DNA of 64,000 nt, taken from assembly GCA_018829445.1 (NCBI GenBank), contig JAHJTV010000019.1:1-64000 (forward strand), read 5' to 3'. Positions 8,557-17,089 of this stretch are shown here, one piece after another. Origin of the DNA: a bacterium. GTDB lineage: Bacteria > SAR324 > XYD2-FULL-50-16. The first letter of the stretch is position 1; each line of letters starts with the position of its first letter. The position numbers were made by a program, and so were the translations under genes. The notes under the pieces are model-generated. The model was not told where the DNA came from. It saw nothing but the letters and a program-made list of their open reading frames with translations, and did not search any database.

Positions 8557-9318
8557 TCATCGTCTGGTCTGGAAAAACCAGGGACAGATGAACTTCTCCA
8601 GAATATTAGTACTCTCATTCAGGATCACTCCCAACAGACTCATGCCGAAAATCCCTACGAACATCTGGTCGAAGTCCATTTTGCCCCAGGCATCCATAAT
8701 GAGATACCCCAGACCTTCCAGAGTCGCAAAGGATTCTACAAAAAACAGAACCGCCACACTTACACCGGAGTTCAACCGCAACGCCGTAAACCCATGGGGC
8801 AGGGCTGCAGGGATATAGCCCTCAAAAAACAACTGGCGTCGATTTGCTCCCAAGGATTTTATGGAGTCAATATACTGTGGATGAATTCCCCTGACCCCGT
8901 CCCTGGTCGCCACCAAAACCTGGTATCCCAGGATCAGGCTGATGATGAGGATCTTGGAAAGGTCTCCCAGGCCGAAAATCAGTAGGATCACAGGAAGAAG
9001 AACCACCTTTGGGACAGGATAGGTCATGAACACAAATGGTGAAAGCAGAGCATCGATACGGTTGGAACTGCCCATCAGAATACCAATTGGAAAAGCAATA
9101 ATCCAGGCAATAAGCATTGCGACTGTTGCTCTGAAAGCGCTGGCAAAAAAATGACTCCAAAAACTCGCATCAAACAGGGAAACCAGAAAAGCACCTATGG
9201 CATCTTCCGGATAAGGCAGCACTGACTGTGAGAGGAACATGGCCAGCACTTTCCAGGCAAGGTAGATCAGGCAAATGGTAAGGCTATATGGGATAAGGAT
9301 TTTTTTTATTAACTTCAC
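8557..9318 (-). CDS. ABC importer permease (SsuC/TauC/ThiX-like)
   Basis: This inner-membrane permease of 253 aa has about six helices. The cytosolic EAA-type loop that contacts the ATPase is visible near residue 150: SIKSLGANRRQLFFEGYIPAA, with the core EAA-G pattern degenerate, as is usual for the nitrate/sulfonate/taurine group. It starts with GTG overlapping the upstream ATPase stop by four bases (GTGA), which indicates translational coupling. It is the last gene of a three-gene operon with the ATPase and the binding protein. Confidence 0.9.
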   Translation of the reverse strand: MKLIKKILIPYSLTICLIYLAWKVLAMFLSQSVLPYPEDAIGAFLVSLFDASFWSHFFASAFRATVAMLIAWIIAFPIGILMGSSNRIDALLSPFVFMTYPVPKVVLLPVILLIFGLGDLSKILIISLILGYQVLVATRDGVRGIHPQYIDSIKSLGANRRQLFFEGYIPAALPHGFTALRLNSGVSVAVLFFVESFATLEGLGYLIMDAWGKMDFDQMFVGIFGMSLLGVILNESTNILEKFICPWFFQTRR

Positions 9319-10049
9319 CAGAGTTCCCCCATGTCTTTTCTGATCAAACGCACCAATTCGTAATAATCATTTGATTGACGATAATCGGGAGAGGCAAACC
9401 CGGGATTCTCATAATTTTTCTTTACCTCCGACGGATGATCCGCCAGTATAAGTATCCGCTGTCCAAGATAAACTGCTTCTTCAACGCTGTGCGTTACCAG
9501 CAGATAAGGTATGGAAAGAGTACGCCAACTTTCCAGCAGTGTATCCTGTAACGATTCCCGTGTGATGGCATCGAGTGAAGAGAACGGCTCATCCATCAAC
9601 AGTAGTTTAGGATCGGAGGCATAAGCCCTGGCAATTGCAACACGTTGCTGCTCACCACCACTTAAAACGGCAGGATAATCTTTTTCCCTGCCTTCCAGCC
9701 CTAAATTGGACAGATGCTGACATGCGATGCGATTCCTGGTTTTTCTGTCGATTCCTTTTATTTTTAAACCCAGGGCAACATTGTGAAGATTGGTTTTCCA
9801 GGGAAGCAGGCCGAAATTTTGAAGAATAAAGGCGATATCCGTTGACGGTTTTTGTACAGAAACCCCGCCGATTCCGATGGTACCGCTATCCGGCATTTCC
9901 ATCCCGGAGACCAGTTTCAGCAATGTCGTTTTTCCACAACCGGATGGCCCTAGAATAACAATTGTTTCATTGGCCATCAGATCCAGTGAAACATTGTTCA
10001 AAACGTGATTACTACCATACTGTTTGTTAACCCGGGAGATTTTCAACAT
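9315..10049 (-). CDS. ABC importer ATPase (SsuB/TauB-like)
   Basis: This cytosolic ATPase of 244 aa energises the permease encoded immediately downstream. All nucleotide-binding motifs are intact: Walker A GPSGCGKTT (34-42), Q-loop near Q77, signature LSGGEQQR (129-136), Walker B LLLMDEP with Asp153 and Glu154, D-loop SSLD, and switch His187 in LVTHSVEEA. The sequence is most like the NrtD/SsuB/TauB group. It lies 27 bases after the binding-protein gene, so the three genes are surely cotranscribed. Confidence 0.92.
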   Translation of the reverse strand: MLKISRVNKQYGSNHVLNNVSLDLMANETIVILGPSGCGKTTLLKLVSGMEMPDSGTIGIGGVSVQKPSTDIAFILQNFGLLPWKTNLHNVALGLKIKGIDRKTRNRIACQHLSNLGLEGREKDYPAVLSGGEQQRVAIARAYASDPKLLLMDEPFSSLDAITRESLQDTLLESWRTLSIPYLLVTHSVEEAVYLGQRILILADHPSEVKKNYENPGFASPDYRQSNDYYELVRLIRKDMGELW

Positions 10050-10076
10050 CTATTGTCTGAGCCGCTTATTCTGGTT

Positions 10077-10988
10077 TCAGGGGACAAGTAATTTATAAGA
10101 GATGGCGCTCGACAGCAGATCCTTCTCCACCATCCAATCCTGAACCGGCTTGACTTCCGATTCGCTGGGAACCCTGGGTGCCGGGTATTTATACATGGGA
10201 AAACTCTTCACCAGGGGTTTGGGAATCCTGCAGGTTTCGGCCATCAGATCGCGATATTTTTCCGGGTTTTTGTTCAACTCAAGAACCGCTTTGCCATAAG
10301 CCCTCAGAAAAGCGTCCTTCTGATTCAGCCTGTTTGTAGAGATGTTGAGAATGGTCAAAGGCATATTGAGGGCTTGATCAGTATCCAATACCCTGGCTCC
10401 TTTGCTCTCTGCCAGTGAAACCAGCGGTTCGGGCAACAGAGCGCTGTCAATCTTCCCTGCCAGCAGCATTTGCAACCGAATGGGCATCTGCTTGATCTCC
10501 ACCGCCTGAAAGCTGTATTGTCCGGATGTTGGTAATTTTTGAAACCAAGTTAACAGGTACTCGATGATGGATGCTTTGGAAACGGCCACCGTTAATTCTG
10601 TCTTGCTTCCCGGCACCAGCTGGGGTGATGTCACCAGGGCAAACATTCGCTGATCAGGGTCAGTATAATAGGAGATAGTCAGGATCTTAACAGGAACTTC
10701 ATTATCTCTAGCCAGCTTTTTATCAATTATCAGCAGGGTTGCGATCAAATCACCGAAGAAACCATCCAACTGCCCGCTATAAACCGCCGTATTCCTCTCA
10801 TTCGCACTGGTGAAAGGAACCAGTTCCACTTCAAGCTGTTCCCGGTTAAAAAACCCCTCCTTAACCGCAACCTGGAGTGGCAGCGTATCAATCACCGGCA
10901 AAACCCCAAATCGCAACGGTTCGGCATATACTCCCGAAATCATTACCCCTGATATGAAAAACAAGAAAACAAACAACTTTTTTAACAT
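10077..10988 (-). CDS. ABC importer substrate-binding protein (SsuA/NMT1-like)
   Basis: This periplasmic protein of 303 aa starts with a Sec signal peptide (about residues 1-22, ending VYA, then EPLRFG). The mature part has the NMT1/SsuA pattern: RFGVLPVIDTLPLQVAVKEG, then FFNREQLEVELVPF, then the ligand-contact segment SGQLDGFFGDL. The start is supported by GGAGAC upstream. Relatives bind taurine, alkanesulfonates, nitrate or the thiamine precursor HMP; no cysM, ssuD, tauD or thi gene is nearby, so the ligand is open. It is the first gene of the importer operon. Confidence 0.88.
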   Translation of the reverse strand: MLKKLFVFLFFISGVMISGVYAEPLRFGVLPVIDTLPLQVAVKEGFFNREQLEVELVPFTSANERNTAVYSGQLDGFFGDLIATLLIIDKKLARDNEVPVKILTISYYTDPDQRMFALVTSPQLVPGSKTELTVAVSKASIIEYLLTWFQKLPTSGQYSFQAVEIKQMPIRLQMLLAGKIDSALLPEPLVSLAESKGARVLDTDQALNMPLTILNISTNRLNQKDAFLRAYGKAVLELNKNPEKYRDLMAETCRIPKPLVKSFPMYKYPAPRVPSESEVKPVQDWMVEKDLLSSAISYKLLVP

Positions 10989-11425
10989 GGATCTGTCTCC
11001 GCTTTGTTGGAATATGATTCAAGAATATCCAATCAATCCCGATGGCTACAATGATGCTGGCAATATAAGAAGTAGTATTTGACTCAGGCTTGTCTAAAAT
11101 TCTTGGTTGATTTTAATGCTCTGTCAACTCGTTTTTGGGCATTTGCAGGGCAAATCGATATTTACGGGATTTAGTATACCATTACTTCGGTCAATTTAAT
11201 ACTTCCAATCATGTCAGAATGCTCCATTAGACCTCAGAACCTATTGGCGGTGACGGATAAATCAGCAATTCTAATTTTGGAAAAACCGGTTTTTCTATTA
11301 TTCGATAACAGGAGTAAAAATTAGGGGACATTCTCCAATGAACCACATTATTCAATGTTAATCACCGGATCTGTAATCTGTTTCCTGATTTTTCAATGTT
11401 AAATGAATAACGCTTTTGGTTTATT

Positions 11426-11652
11426 GAACGCCTTCAGCGTTCCTTTGTTGGAGACTAAAAGCCCAGGGTGACGTTCGCAAACTCACTGACCCTGGGCTTT
11501 TGATGTGCATCCCCTTCGGAGAATGCCGTACAGAAATTGTCCGAGGAAAATACCCTAACGGGGTTAATATTCACAGCCCGGGGTCAACGAACTTGTGAGC
11601 GCCACCCCGGGACAAACAAAACACCCCAATTATCAGAACTCTGAAGGAGTTC
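11426..11652. repeat. Six-hairpin composite repeat, copy 1
   Basis: Within 230 bases lie six short inverted repeats. They are GAACGCCTTCAGCGTTC (11426-11442); a perfect 13-bp stem AAAAGCCCAGGGT (11457-11469) with ACCCTGGGCTTTT (11489-11501); CCCCTTCGGAG; CCCTAACGGGG; CCCGGGGT (11577-11584) with ACCCCGGG (11604-11611); and GAACTCTGAAGGAGTTC (11636-11652). The same set recurs at 25826-26106 in circularly permuted order. This occupies much of the 860-base gap, which otherwise holds only a promoter-like site near 11.8 kb. Confidence 0.85.
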
Positions 11653-11783
11653 CATAAATTCAATTGATATGACAGTGTAAATGCCTGGTCTTTCATCTAT
11701 AGGACAAATTTTCCCTGCAGGCTATGTCGTTCGGTTTGACATAAATCTCTAAAATTAGAATTGCTGCGGATAAATGGTTATCC

Positions 11784-11813
11784 TTGCAAATTAGTCTAAA
11801 TTTGGGCTATTAT
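11784..11813 (+). promoter_or_regulatory. Probable sigma-70 promoter
   Basis: TTGCAA (11784-11789) and TATTAT (11808-11813) are separated by 18 bases. The predicted start of transcription falls about 25-30 bases before the ATG at 11849, which suits the hypothetical gene pair downstream. Confidence 0.5.
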
Positions 11814-11848
11814 GAGGGGAACTGACAAATCTTTTCATCAGGTTGCCT

Positions 11849-12358
11849 ATGAATGACACCAGTAAAAAGAGAGCAGATACGCCTATTCACAGCGCCTACA
11901 TGAATTGGGTAACGTCTCGAAAAGATTGGGACAAGGTCATCGCTGAAATCTTTAAGGAGATTAAGGTATTCAATTTTGTGCTGGCTGTTATCTCAAACAC
12001 CAGCGATGGCATAAACGAGAAGTTGACGGTACTGATTAATGACGGATTTGGAGAAAACCTGCAGGCTAAGCTGGAAGAATACATGGGCCAGTTTACGATG
12101 AAGCATTTTAATTCGATAGTTAACCATATTAAGAAGAATTTTAACAAGCTCAGCCTCTATCGAATAAAAGATCAAACGGTTGCTGCAGCGATGCATGTTC
12201 CGGTTAACAGTAATATTTTCGAAATCAGAAGTGATGAGTATAAAACCGCTAAAATCCTGATAATTTTTCAAAAGCCCAAAGTGTCATCAGAAATAGAATC
12301 GATGTTTCACAATATTCAAAAAAAGATTCTTAAAAAAAAGAAAGCCTGGTTTTTTTAA
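11849..12358 (+). CDS. Hypothetical protein, first of an unrecognised gene pair
   Basis: I do not recognise this soluble protein of about 169 aa. The ATG at 11849, six bases after CAGG, is preferred over a TTG two codons upstream. It has an alternating alpha/beta look, with a hydrophobic strand FNFVLAVIS near residue 40, a central charged helical part, another strand AKILIIFQK near residue 140, and a strongly basic tail (KKILKKKKAWFF). No signal peptide, membrane helix or Cys cluster is present. It lies 31 bases before the next gene in the same direction and is probably cotranscribed with it. The size and strand pattern would allow a small GAF/PAS-like or nucleic-acid-binding fold, but this is a guess. 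Confidence 0.7.
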   Translation: MNDTSKKRADTPIHSAYMNWVTSRKDWDKVIAEIFKEIKVFNFVLAVISNTSDGINEKLTVLINDGFGENLQAKLEEYMGQFTMKHFNSIVNHIKKNFNKLSLYRIKDQTVAAAMHVPVNSNIFEIRSDEYKTAKILIIFQKPKVSSEIESMFHNIQKKILKKKKAWFF

Positions 12359-12389
12359 TCATACACGACTTAAAAAAGGTTGAATTTAA

Positions 12390-13706
12390 ATGGTGAAAGA
12401 TCTGAATCAAACCCTTGAAAACCTTAATTTCCCACTGTCAAAACAAGATAAAAAAACGGATGACCCGCAGAAACCGCAACCGGTTAAAACCACGCTGGCG
12501 GAAGATTCCTCAATAAACACCCGCTTTAAGGAAGCGATGGCCATTCCTGTTCCTGCAAATCATGACCACTGGTTCATAGAGGACTTGAGACGGGAAGGGA
12601 AAAAAGAAGGGGTTCTGGCAAAATTCCTCAAGAAAAAAGCACTGGGAGTTAATGAAATAAATGATTTAAAGAAGGAAGCCATCCAATCACCGGGCAACAC
12701 ACGAACCAAGATTCAAAAGCTAAAAAAGCTTTACCCATACAATTCCGAACTCTATATGCTGTCAGCCGTTTGTACCAATGGCATGCTGATGAATTCCAGT
12801 AACCGGGACGAGGTTTTAAGGGGGCTTAGATTCGCGGTTAAGGAAGCGGCAACTTGTTTGCTGAATAATGGTATCAGCCTCTACAATTGTGAAAGTTTTT
12901 TTGCCATCTATTTTGTAATGCTGGATCGTTTTAAAAGAGCGCAGGCCAAAGCACATGGGTTGCTGACTGAAGATCCCAAGCTGGTCAGTTTAAGAAACCA
13001 GCTGGCACCGGCTATGAAGTCCGTTGACTTTATGCTGTCGGAAAAATCAAAGGTCGTTAATGTCATCAATCACTTAAAAAAGAAACTAAAATCCTCAAAC
13101 TACACTGCCCTTTTTGACTCCACAGATATTCAGGAGGCAGCTAATAACATTGAAAAGGGGAAACCGAAGGAACCCTGCAAATTTGGAACAGCGACAGAGA
13201 TGATGTCGTATGTTTATGCACTATCGATGACCTTTGCCCACACACCATTGTTAACGAGATTGGTGGAAAAAATCCTGAAGCTTATACCGGATAAGGATGT
13301 CTCCCTGCTGGCAAGAAAAATCTCAATCAGTTCCATCAGGCGGTTCGGGACTTTCAAACTGGCCCTGGCAGAACAAAACAAGGATGAGATGATTAGAATA
13401 GCGCAAACTATTCTTCGAGAAAACAAGATGGGTTTGTCAAAAATGGGAGGACAGGCATTGTATCATTCCTATGAAGCCGATCTGTTTCTGAACCTGGCTT
13501 ATGTTGTGGAGCTCACTCCGGGGCTGTTTCCGCCTAAAGAATATATTGAGATGGCGGATAAGGCAATTGAAGCCATGCAGGTATTAATGGAAAAAGATAT
13601 GTCAAAAGAACACTCCTTTACTGAGAGTGCAAAGACACATTTACGACGACTCAACCAGTTGAGAGAGGAGAACCTGGATACCGTAAAAAAAACTGACGGA
13701 AATTGA
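12390..13706 (+). CDS. Hypothetical alpha-helical protein, second of the pair
   Basis: I do not recognise this 438-aa soluble protein. The first 50 residues are rich in Pro, Lys and Asp and look disordered. The rest is almost entirely helical with repeated amphipathic helices of 15-20 residues (for example KKLYPYNSELYMLSAVC and LRFAVKEAATCLLNNG), reminiscent of a TPR/HEAT-like solenoid without a clear TPR consensus. There is no signal peptide or membrane segment. The ATG follows AAAAGG. Being 31 bases downstream of another orphan gene, the two probably act together. Confidence 0.7.
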   Translation: MVKDLNQTLENLNFPLSKQDKKTDDPQKPQPVKTTLAEDSSINTRFKEAMAIPVPANHDHWFIEDLRREGKKEGVLAKFLKKKALGVNEINDLKKEAIQSPGNTRTKIQKLKKLYPYNSELYMLSAVCTNGMLMNSSNRDEVLRGLRFAVKEAATCLLNNGISLYNCESFFAIYFVMLDRFKRAQAKAHGLLTEDPKLVSLRNQLAPAMKSVDFMLSEKSKVVNVINHLKKKLKSSNYTALFDSTDIQEAANNIEKGKPKEPCKFGTATEMMSYVYALSMTFAHTPLLTRLVEKILKLIPDKDVSLLARKISISSIRRFGTFKLALAEQNKDEMIRIAQTILRENKMGLSKMGGQALYHSYEADLFLNLAYVVELTPGLFPPKEYIEMADKAIEAMQVLMEKDMSKEHSFTESAKTHLRRLNQLREENLDTVKKTDGN

Positions 13707-13805
13707 ACCTTACAACTCAGTATCTAAATTTTTTGTGTATGCGGCTATAGGCTATTATACCTAAATATCAACCGCACTTTTATAATCACTGGAATTCGGC
13801 CATCA

Positions 13806-13910
13806 CCCCTGTTCAACAACTGCAACCCGGTAACTTTTTTCGGAAAGACGTAGCGCAGAAACACTGCCACCAAGGCTGCTACCGATAATCATATATTATA
13901 GTTCATCGTA
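13806..13910 (-). pseudogene. Relic: N-terminus of a GMC/cholesterol-oxidase-type flavoprotein
   Basis: Read on the minus strand from an ATG ending at 13892, the sequence encodes [18 protein letters not shown], then [10 protein letters not shown], then TGA at 13805-13803. This matches the dinucleotide-binding start of GMC-type and cholesterol-oxidase-like FAD enzymes (usual form [15 protein letters not shown]), with one Gly of GxGxxG already replaced by Ser. Just upstream lies ATGAACTATAATATA behind TGGAGA, which is the original start in a different frame. The gene is therefore frameshifted and truncated after about 30 codons. It follows the acyl-CoA ligase gene on the same strand, so it was probably the next gene of that operon. 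Confidence 0.7.
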
Positions 13911-13958
13911 TTCTCCAGGTTTAAGCAGTGATATCAATTGGTTTATTAAAAATAGGCC

Positions 13959-15824
13959 TCATTTAACGGAAAGTTCATATTTTACGGTATAGCGGGTCAG
14001 AATCTCTTTGACTCGAGTTTCGACCTCTTCGGTTACTGCTGAATTTGATTTTTTTATGGTTACGATTACCTTGGTTCCATACAGCTTGTCTTCCCTGACA
14101 CTGACCTCAACAGAGTCGATACCCTCCTCTATTTTAGCGATCTCATTCTCGTAAGCCGTTTTGATCGCTTCCCATCTCAAAGCCGGCTTGAATATCTTTC
14201 CGACCGGGGTCAGAGGGATCTCCTCCATAATGAAGACATCCTTGGGAATGGCTGCACGTTCACCAACCACTTTATTCAGATGTTCTTTGATCTGATCGAC
14301 TGTCAAGGAGGAACCCTTTTGAAGTTGCACAAAAGCGACAGGGACTTCTCCGGCATGTGGATCAGGACGTCCAACGGCGGCGGCAACCTGTATCCCTTCA
14401 AGCATATACAGGGGCTCCTCGATAGCAGCCGGATCGATGTTATGTCCCCCTCTGATAATCAGGTCTTTAGCACGCCCCGTTAACCAGAAATAGCCCTCCG
14501 CATCTTTCCGACCCAGGTCTCCTGTATCAAGCCAACCTTCCTTCATCCAGATATCCTTATTTTTTGATTCATCCAGGTAGCCATCGAAAACTGTTTTACC
14601 TTTGATGCAGATATTTCCGATCTCATTGGTATTTGCTTGTCGGACACCTCTTTCATCCCTCACAAACACCTCCATCTCCGTGTAGGGGAGTCTCATTCCA
14701 ATCGATCCCACTCTTCTTTCGCCGTAAGGAGGATTAACCGATGAAGCAGTTGTCCCTTCAGTTAATCCATAACCCTCCAGGATTTTCATTTTGGTCTTTG
14801 ACTCAAAACGGTTTATCAACTCGGTAGACAGGGGAGCAGCGCCACATAAAGCAAATTTTAATGAGGAGATATCTGCCTCCCCTTGGGGAATATCCAGCAA
14901 AACAGAAAGAACGGTCGGTACGCAGGAGAAAAAAGAGGCCTTGTAAAAATCCACAATTTTATAAAAGTTCTGCATAACAGTTGGATCACGGTATCCCTGG
15001 GGAGAGAGCAACACAACATGTCCGCCGATGGAAAACGGATAGGCCCCGGTTACAATGGTGCCGTTTACATGAAAAAGAGGCAATCCACACAATACTGTTT
15101 CCCCGGGTTGCGCCATCCCTGCCGACTTCATCACCTGGGCCATGACCGCTTCATTGTAATGGGTGTGAGGTGCTATTTTTGGCGTGCCTGTTGTTCCACC
15201 GGTGTGATACATGGAAGCGATGTCCATGGGATCAATCTGGCGATTGGAATCAAGCTTCTCCCCGTTATAGTTATTAATCACTTCATCAAACCCCACAATT
15301 CCCTCTTTTTCATCACTGGGACCAAAAACCCTCACAATTGCCTTGAGACCGGGTATTTCGCTACGAATCCGGGTGACTTTTTGCCAGATTTCCGAACCAG
15401 GCACTTCCCCCAGCGCGACCAGAACCTTTGTACCGGCTGCGACACAGATATCCCTTATTGTAGCGGCTTCCAGCAGAGGGTTAATCGGATTCACAATCCC
15501 GGCAGCTTCGCCCCCCCAGAGAACATAATGGGTATGCGGCGCATTAGGCAGCAGGTAAGTGATGACGTCTGTGGCACCGATTCCCAGATCGTAAAACAGG
15601 TTCGCAGTCCGATTGATAAGAGCCCAGAATTCGCCATAAGAAACCTGCATGGGGTTGGCATAACTATCGCCATTAAACATGAAACTGATGGCAGTGTTAG
15701 CCGGGTTGATTTCACAACCTTGCCTAATCAGGTCATAGGTATTGGTTGCAGTCAGCCTTTTTTCAAAGGGAATCTGCTCTATTTTCTCAATATCCGCCAT
15801 CGTGGCTATCTTGATCTCTTCCAT
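13959..15824 (-). CDS. Acyl-CoA synthetase (AMP-forming)
   Basis: The enzyme activates a carboxylic acid to its acyl-adenylate and then to the CoA thioester. At 621 aa it has the full ANL layout: P-loop YHTGGTTGTPK (206-216), the A5 motif GYGLTEGT (351-358), the hinge/A8 region TGDLGRKDAEGYFWLTGR, and the A10 Lys in TPVGKIFKPALR. A C-terminal extension of about 60 residues follows. The start is supported by AGGAGA. Substrate chain length cannot be read from the motifs. Downstream on the same strand is the relic of a GMC-type oxidoreductase, hinting at a former lipid or sterol/terpenoid oxidation operon. Confidence 0.92.
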   Translation of the reverse strand: MEEIKIATMADIEKIEQIPFEKRLTATNTYDLIRQGCEINPANTAISFMFNGDSYANPMQVSYGEFWALINRTANLFYDLGIGATDVITYLLPNAPHTHYVLWGGEAAGIVNPINPLLEAATIRDICVAAGTKVLVALGEVPGSEIWQKVTRIRSEIPGLKAIVRVFGPSDEKEGIVGFDEVINNYNGEKLDSNRQIDPMDIASMYHTGGTTGTPKIAPHTHYNEAVMAQVMKSAGMAQPGETVLCGLPLFHVNGTIVTGAYPFSIGGHVVLLSPQGYRDPTVMQNFYKIVDFYKASFFSCVPTVLSVLLDIPQGEADISSLKFALCGAAPLSTELINRFESKTKMKILEGYGLTEGTTASSVNPPYGERRVGSIGMRLPYTEMEVFVRDERGVRQANTNEIGNICIKGKTVFDGYLDESKNKDIWMKEGWLDTGDLGRKDAEGYFWLTGRAKDLIIRGGHNIDPAAIEEPLYMLEGIQVAAAVGRPDPHAGEVPVAFVQLQKGSSLTVDQIKEHLNKVVGERAAIPKDVFIMEEIPLTPVGKIFKPALRWEAIKTAYENEIAKIEEGIDSVEVSVREDKLYGTKVIVTIKKSNSAVTEEVETRVKEILTRYTVKYELSVK

Positions 15825-16187
15825 TGTCTCTCCTTGTTTTCGGAATTTCGAAACTTGTTTATCATTTATAATAACAATATGATGAAATACTATTCCAATA
15901 CTACAAACCTATAGTTGCAGACAATTACCGGTTTTCGACTGCTGAAAGCTCCTTATCGTATATTCCGGGTAAAACACATCGATGATAAACTTAGGAGATT
16001 TTCGAGAGCCTGTCAATTGAGGAAGGGATAAAAGGGGAGCTTGAATTTTGACATTTTAGGAGAAAGGGTGGGACTATTATTTATAAATAGAATTCCCAAA
16101 TCGGTTGATCAATCCAGGGATCCTGAACCCATGACACCAAGTCGATTCATCTCGCATGCAAGCTTCGATTTTCACTCATAAAAATAT
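15825..16187. other. Divergent intergenic region, nothing definite
   Basis: This 363-base spacer separates the acyl-CoA synthetase (leftward) and the pseudouridine synthase (rightward). It must hold both promoters, but I see no convincing -35/-10 pair, operator palindrome or RNA gene. Confidence 0.4.
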
Positions 16188-16877
16188 ATGAACAACAATA
16201 AAACTAATATCCCGGTTTTGTTTGAGAATGAGGATATCATCGTCGCTGACAAACCAAGTGGACTTCTGGTTCACGCTTACAAAAAAGAAACCAACGAACG
16301 GATGCATCTTTTACGACTACTACGGGAGCAGACTGGTCATTATCTCTACCCAATCCATCGGTTGGATCGACCGGTTTCAGGTATCGTTCTATTTGGAAAA
16401 ACCCCCGGAATTGTTCGCGAGATAAAGTCGGTCTGGCATTCCGAATCCACTATCAAGGAATACATTGCACTGGTTAAAGGAGAACTGGCGGAAACAGGCT
16501 CGTTCTCTTTTCCTTTATTGAATGAGTATAGGGAAAAACAGACGGCAATTACACACTATTACCCGGAATTAAACTTTGGAGAGACGACATTGGTGAAAAT
16601 CAGACTACAAACCGGCAGGAAACACCAGATTCGCCGACATTTTTCCAGACGCTGCGCCAATGTCATTGGTGATACTAAATACGGACAGGGTAGTATCAAC
16701 CGCTTTTTTAAAGAGAGATACGGTCTCATCCGGATCTTTCTGCATGCCCACTATTTCAAGATAACAATGCCGGAAGCAGGAGGAACAATCGAAATAAACA
16801 GCCCCTTACCCACTGATCTGCAAAAGATTATGGACAGGCTGAACAAAGAAAAACAGATTCATGATCCTTTTAAATAG
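16188..16877 (+). CDS. truC: RluA-family pseudouridine synthase, TruC-like
   Basis: The protein isomerises uridine to pseudouridine in RNA, in TruC at position 65 of tRNA. The catalytic motif IHRLDRPVSGIV contains the essential Asp60. Further family blocks follow: LQTGRKHQIRRHF near residue 150, and GDTKYGQGSINRFF then FLHAHYF. The insertion NRFF-ERYGLIRIFLHA is typical of TruC rather than RluA/C/D. There is no S4 domain, as expected for TruC, and 229 aa is close to the family length. No strong ribosome binding site is visible before the ATG. Confidence 0.85.
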   Translation: MNNNKTNIPVLFENEDIIVADKPSGLLVHAYKKETNERMHLLRLLREQTGHYLYPIHRLDRPVSGIVLFGKTPGIVREIKSVWHSESTIKEYIALVKGELAETGSFSFPLLNEYREKQTAITHYYPELNFGETTLVKIRLQTGRKHQIRRHFSRRCANVIGDTKYGQGSINRFFKERYGLIRIFLHAHYFKITMPEAGGTIEINSPLPTDLQKIMDRLNKEKQIHDPFK

Positions 16878-17089
16878 ATGAGCCACCACGAGAACAATCG
16901 TAAGCAATAATTCATTATCCCTGCCATCTAAGGACGCCCTACTATAACCATTGCCCTAATAGTTTATTCTAAGACAGACGGCGATGAGAAGATGATTCTT
17001 GATATATCAAAGCTTATATGGTAAAGGTGCCTTTATTCAATGTAACAAACTGATACCATTTGAATTGAGGACAAGCAAAAGGAGAGATA

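Noticed and set aside
14883-15914. 343-codon plus-strand open frame
   Set aside because: It lies fully antisense to the intact acyl-CoA synthetase gene and has no motif; its length follows from the codon use of the real gene.
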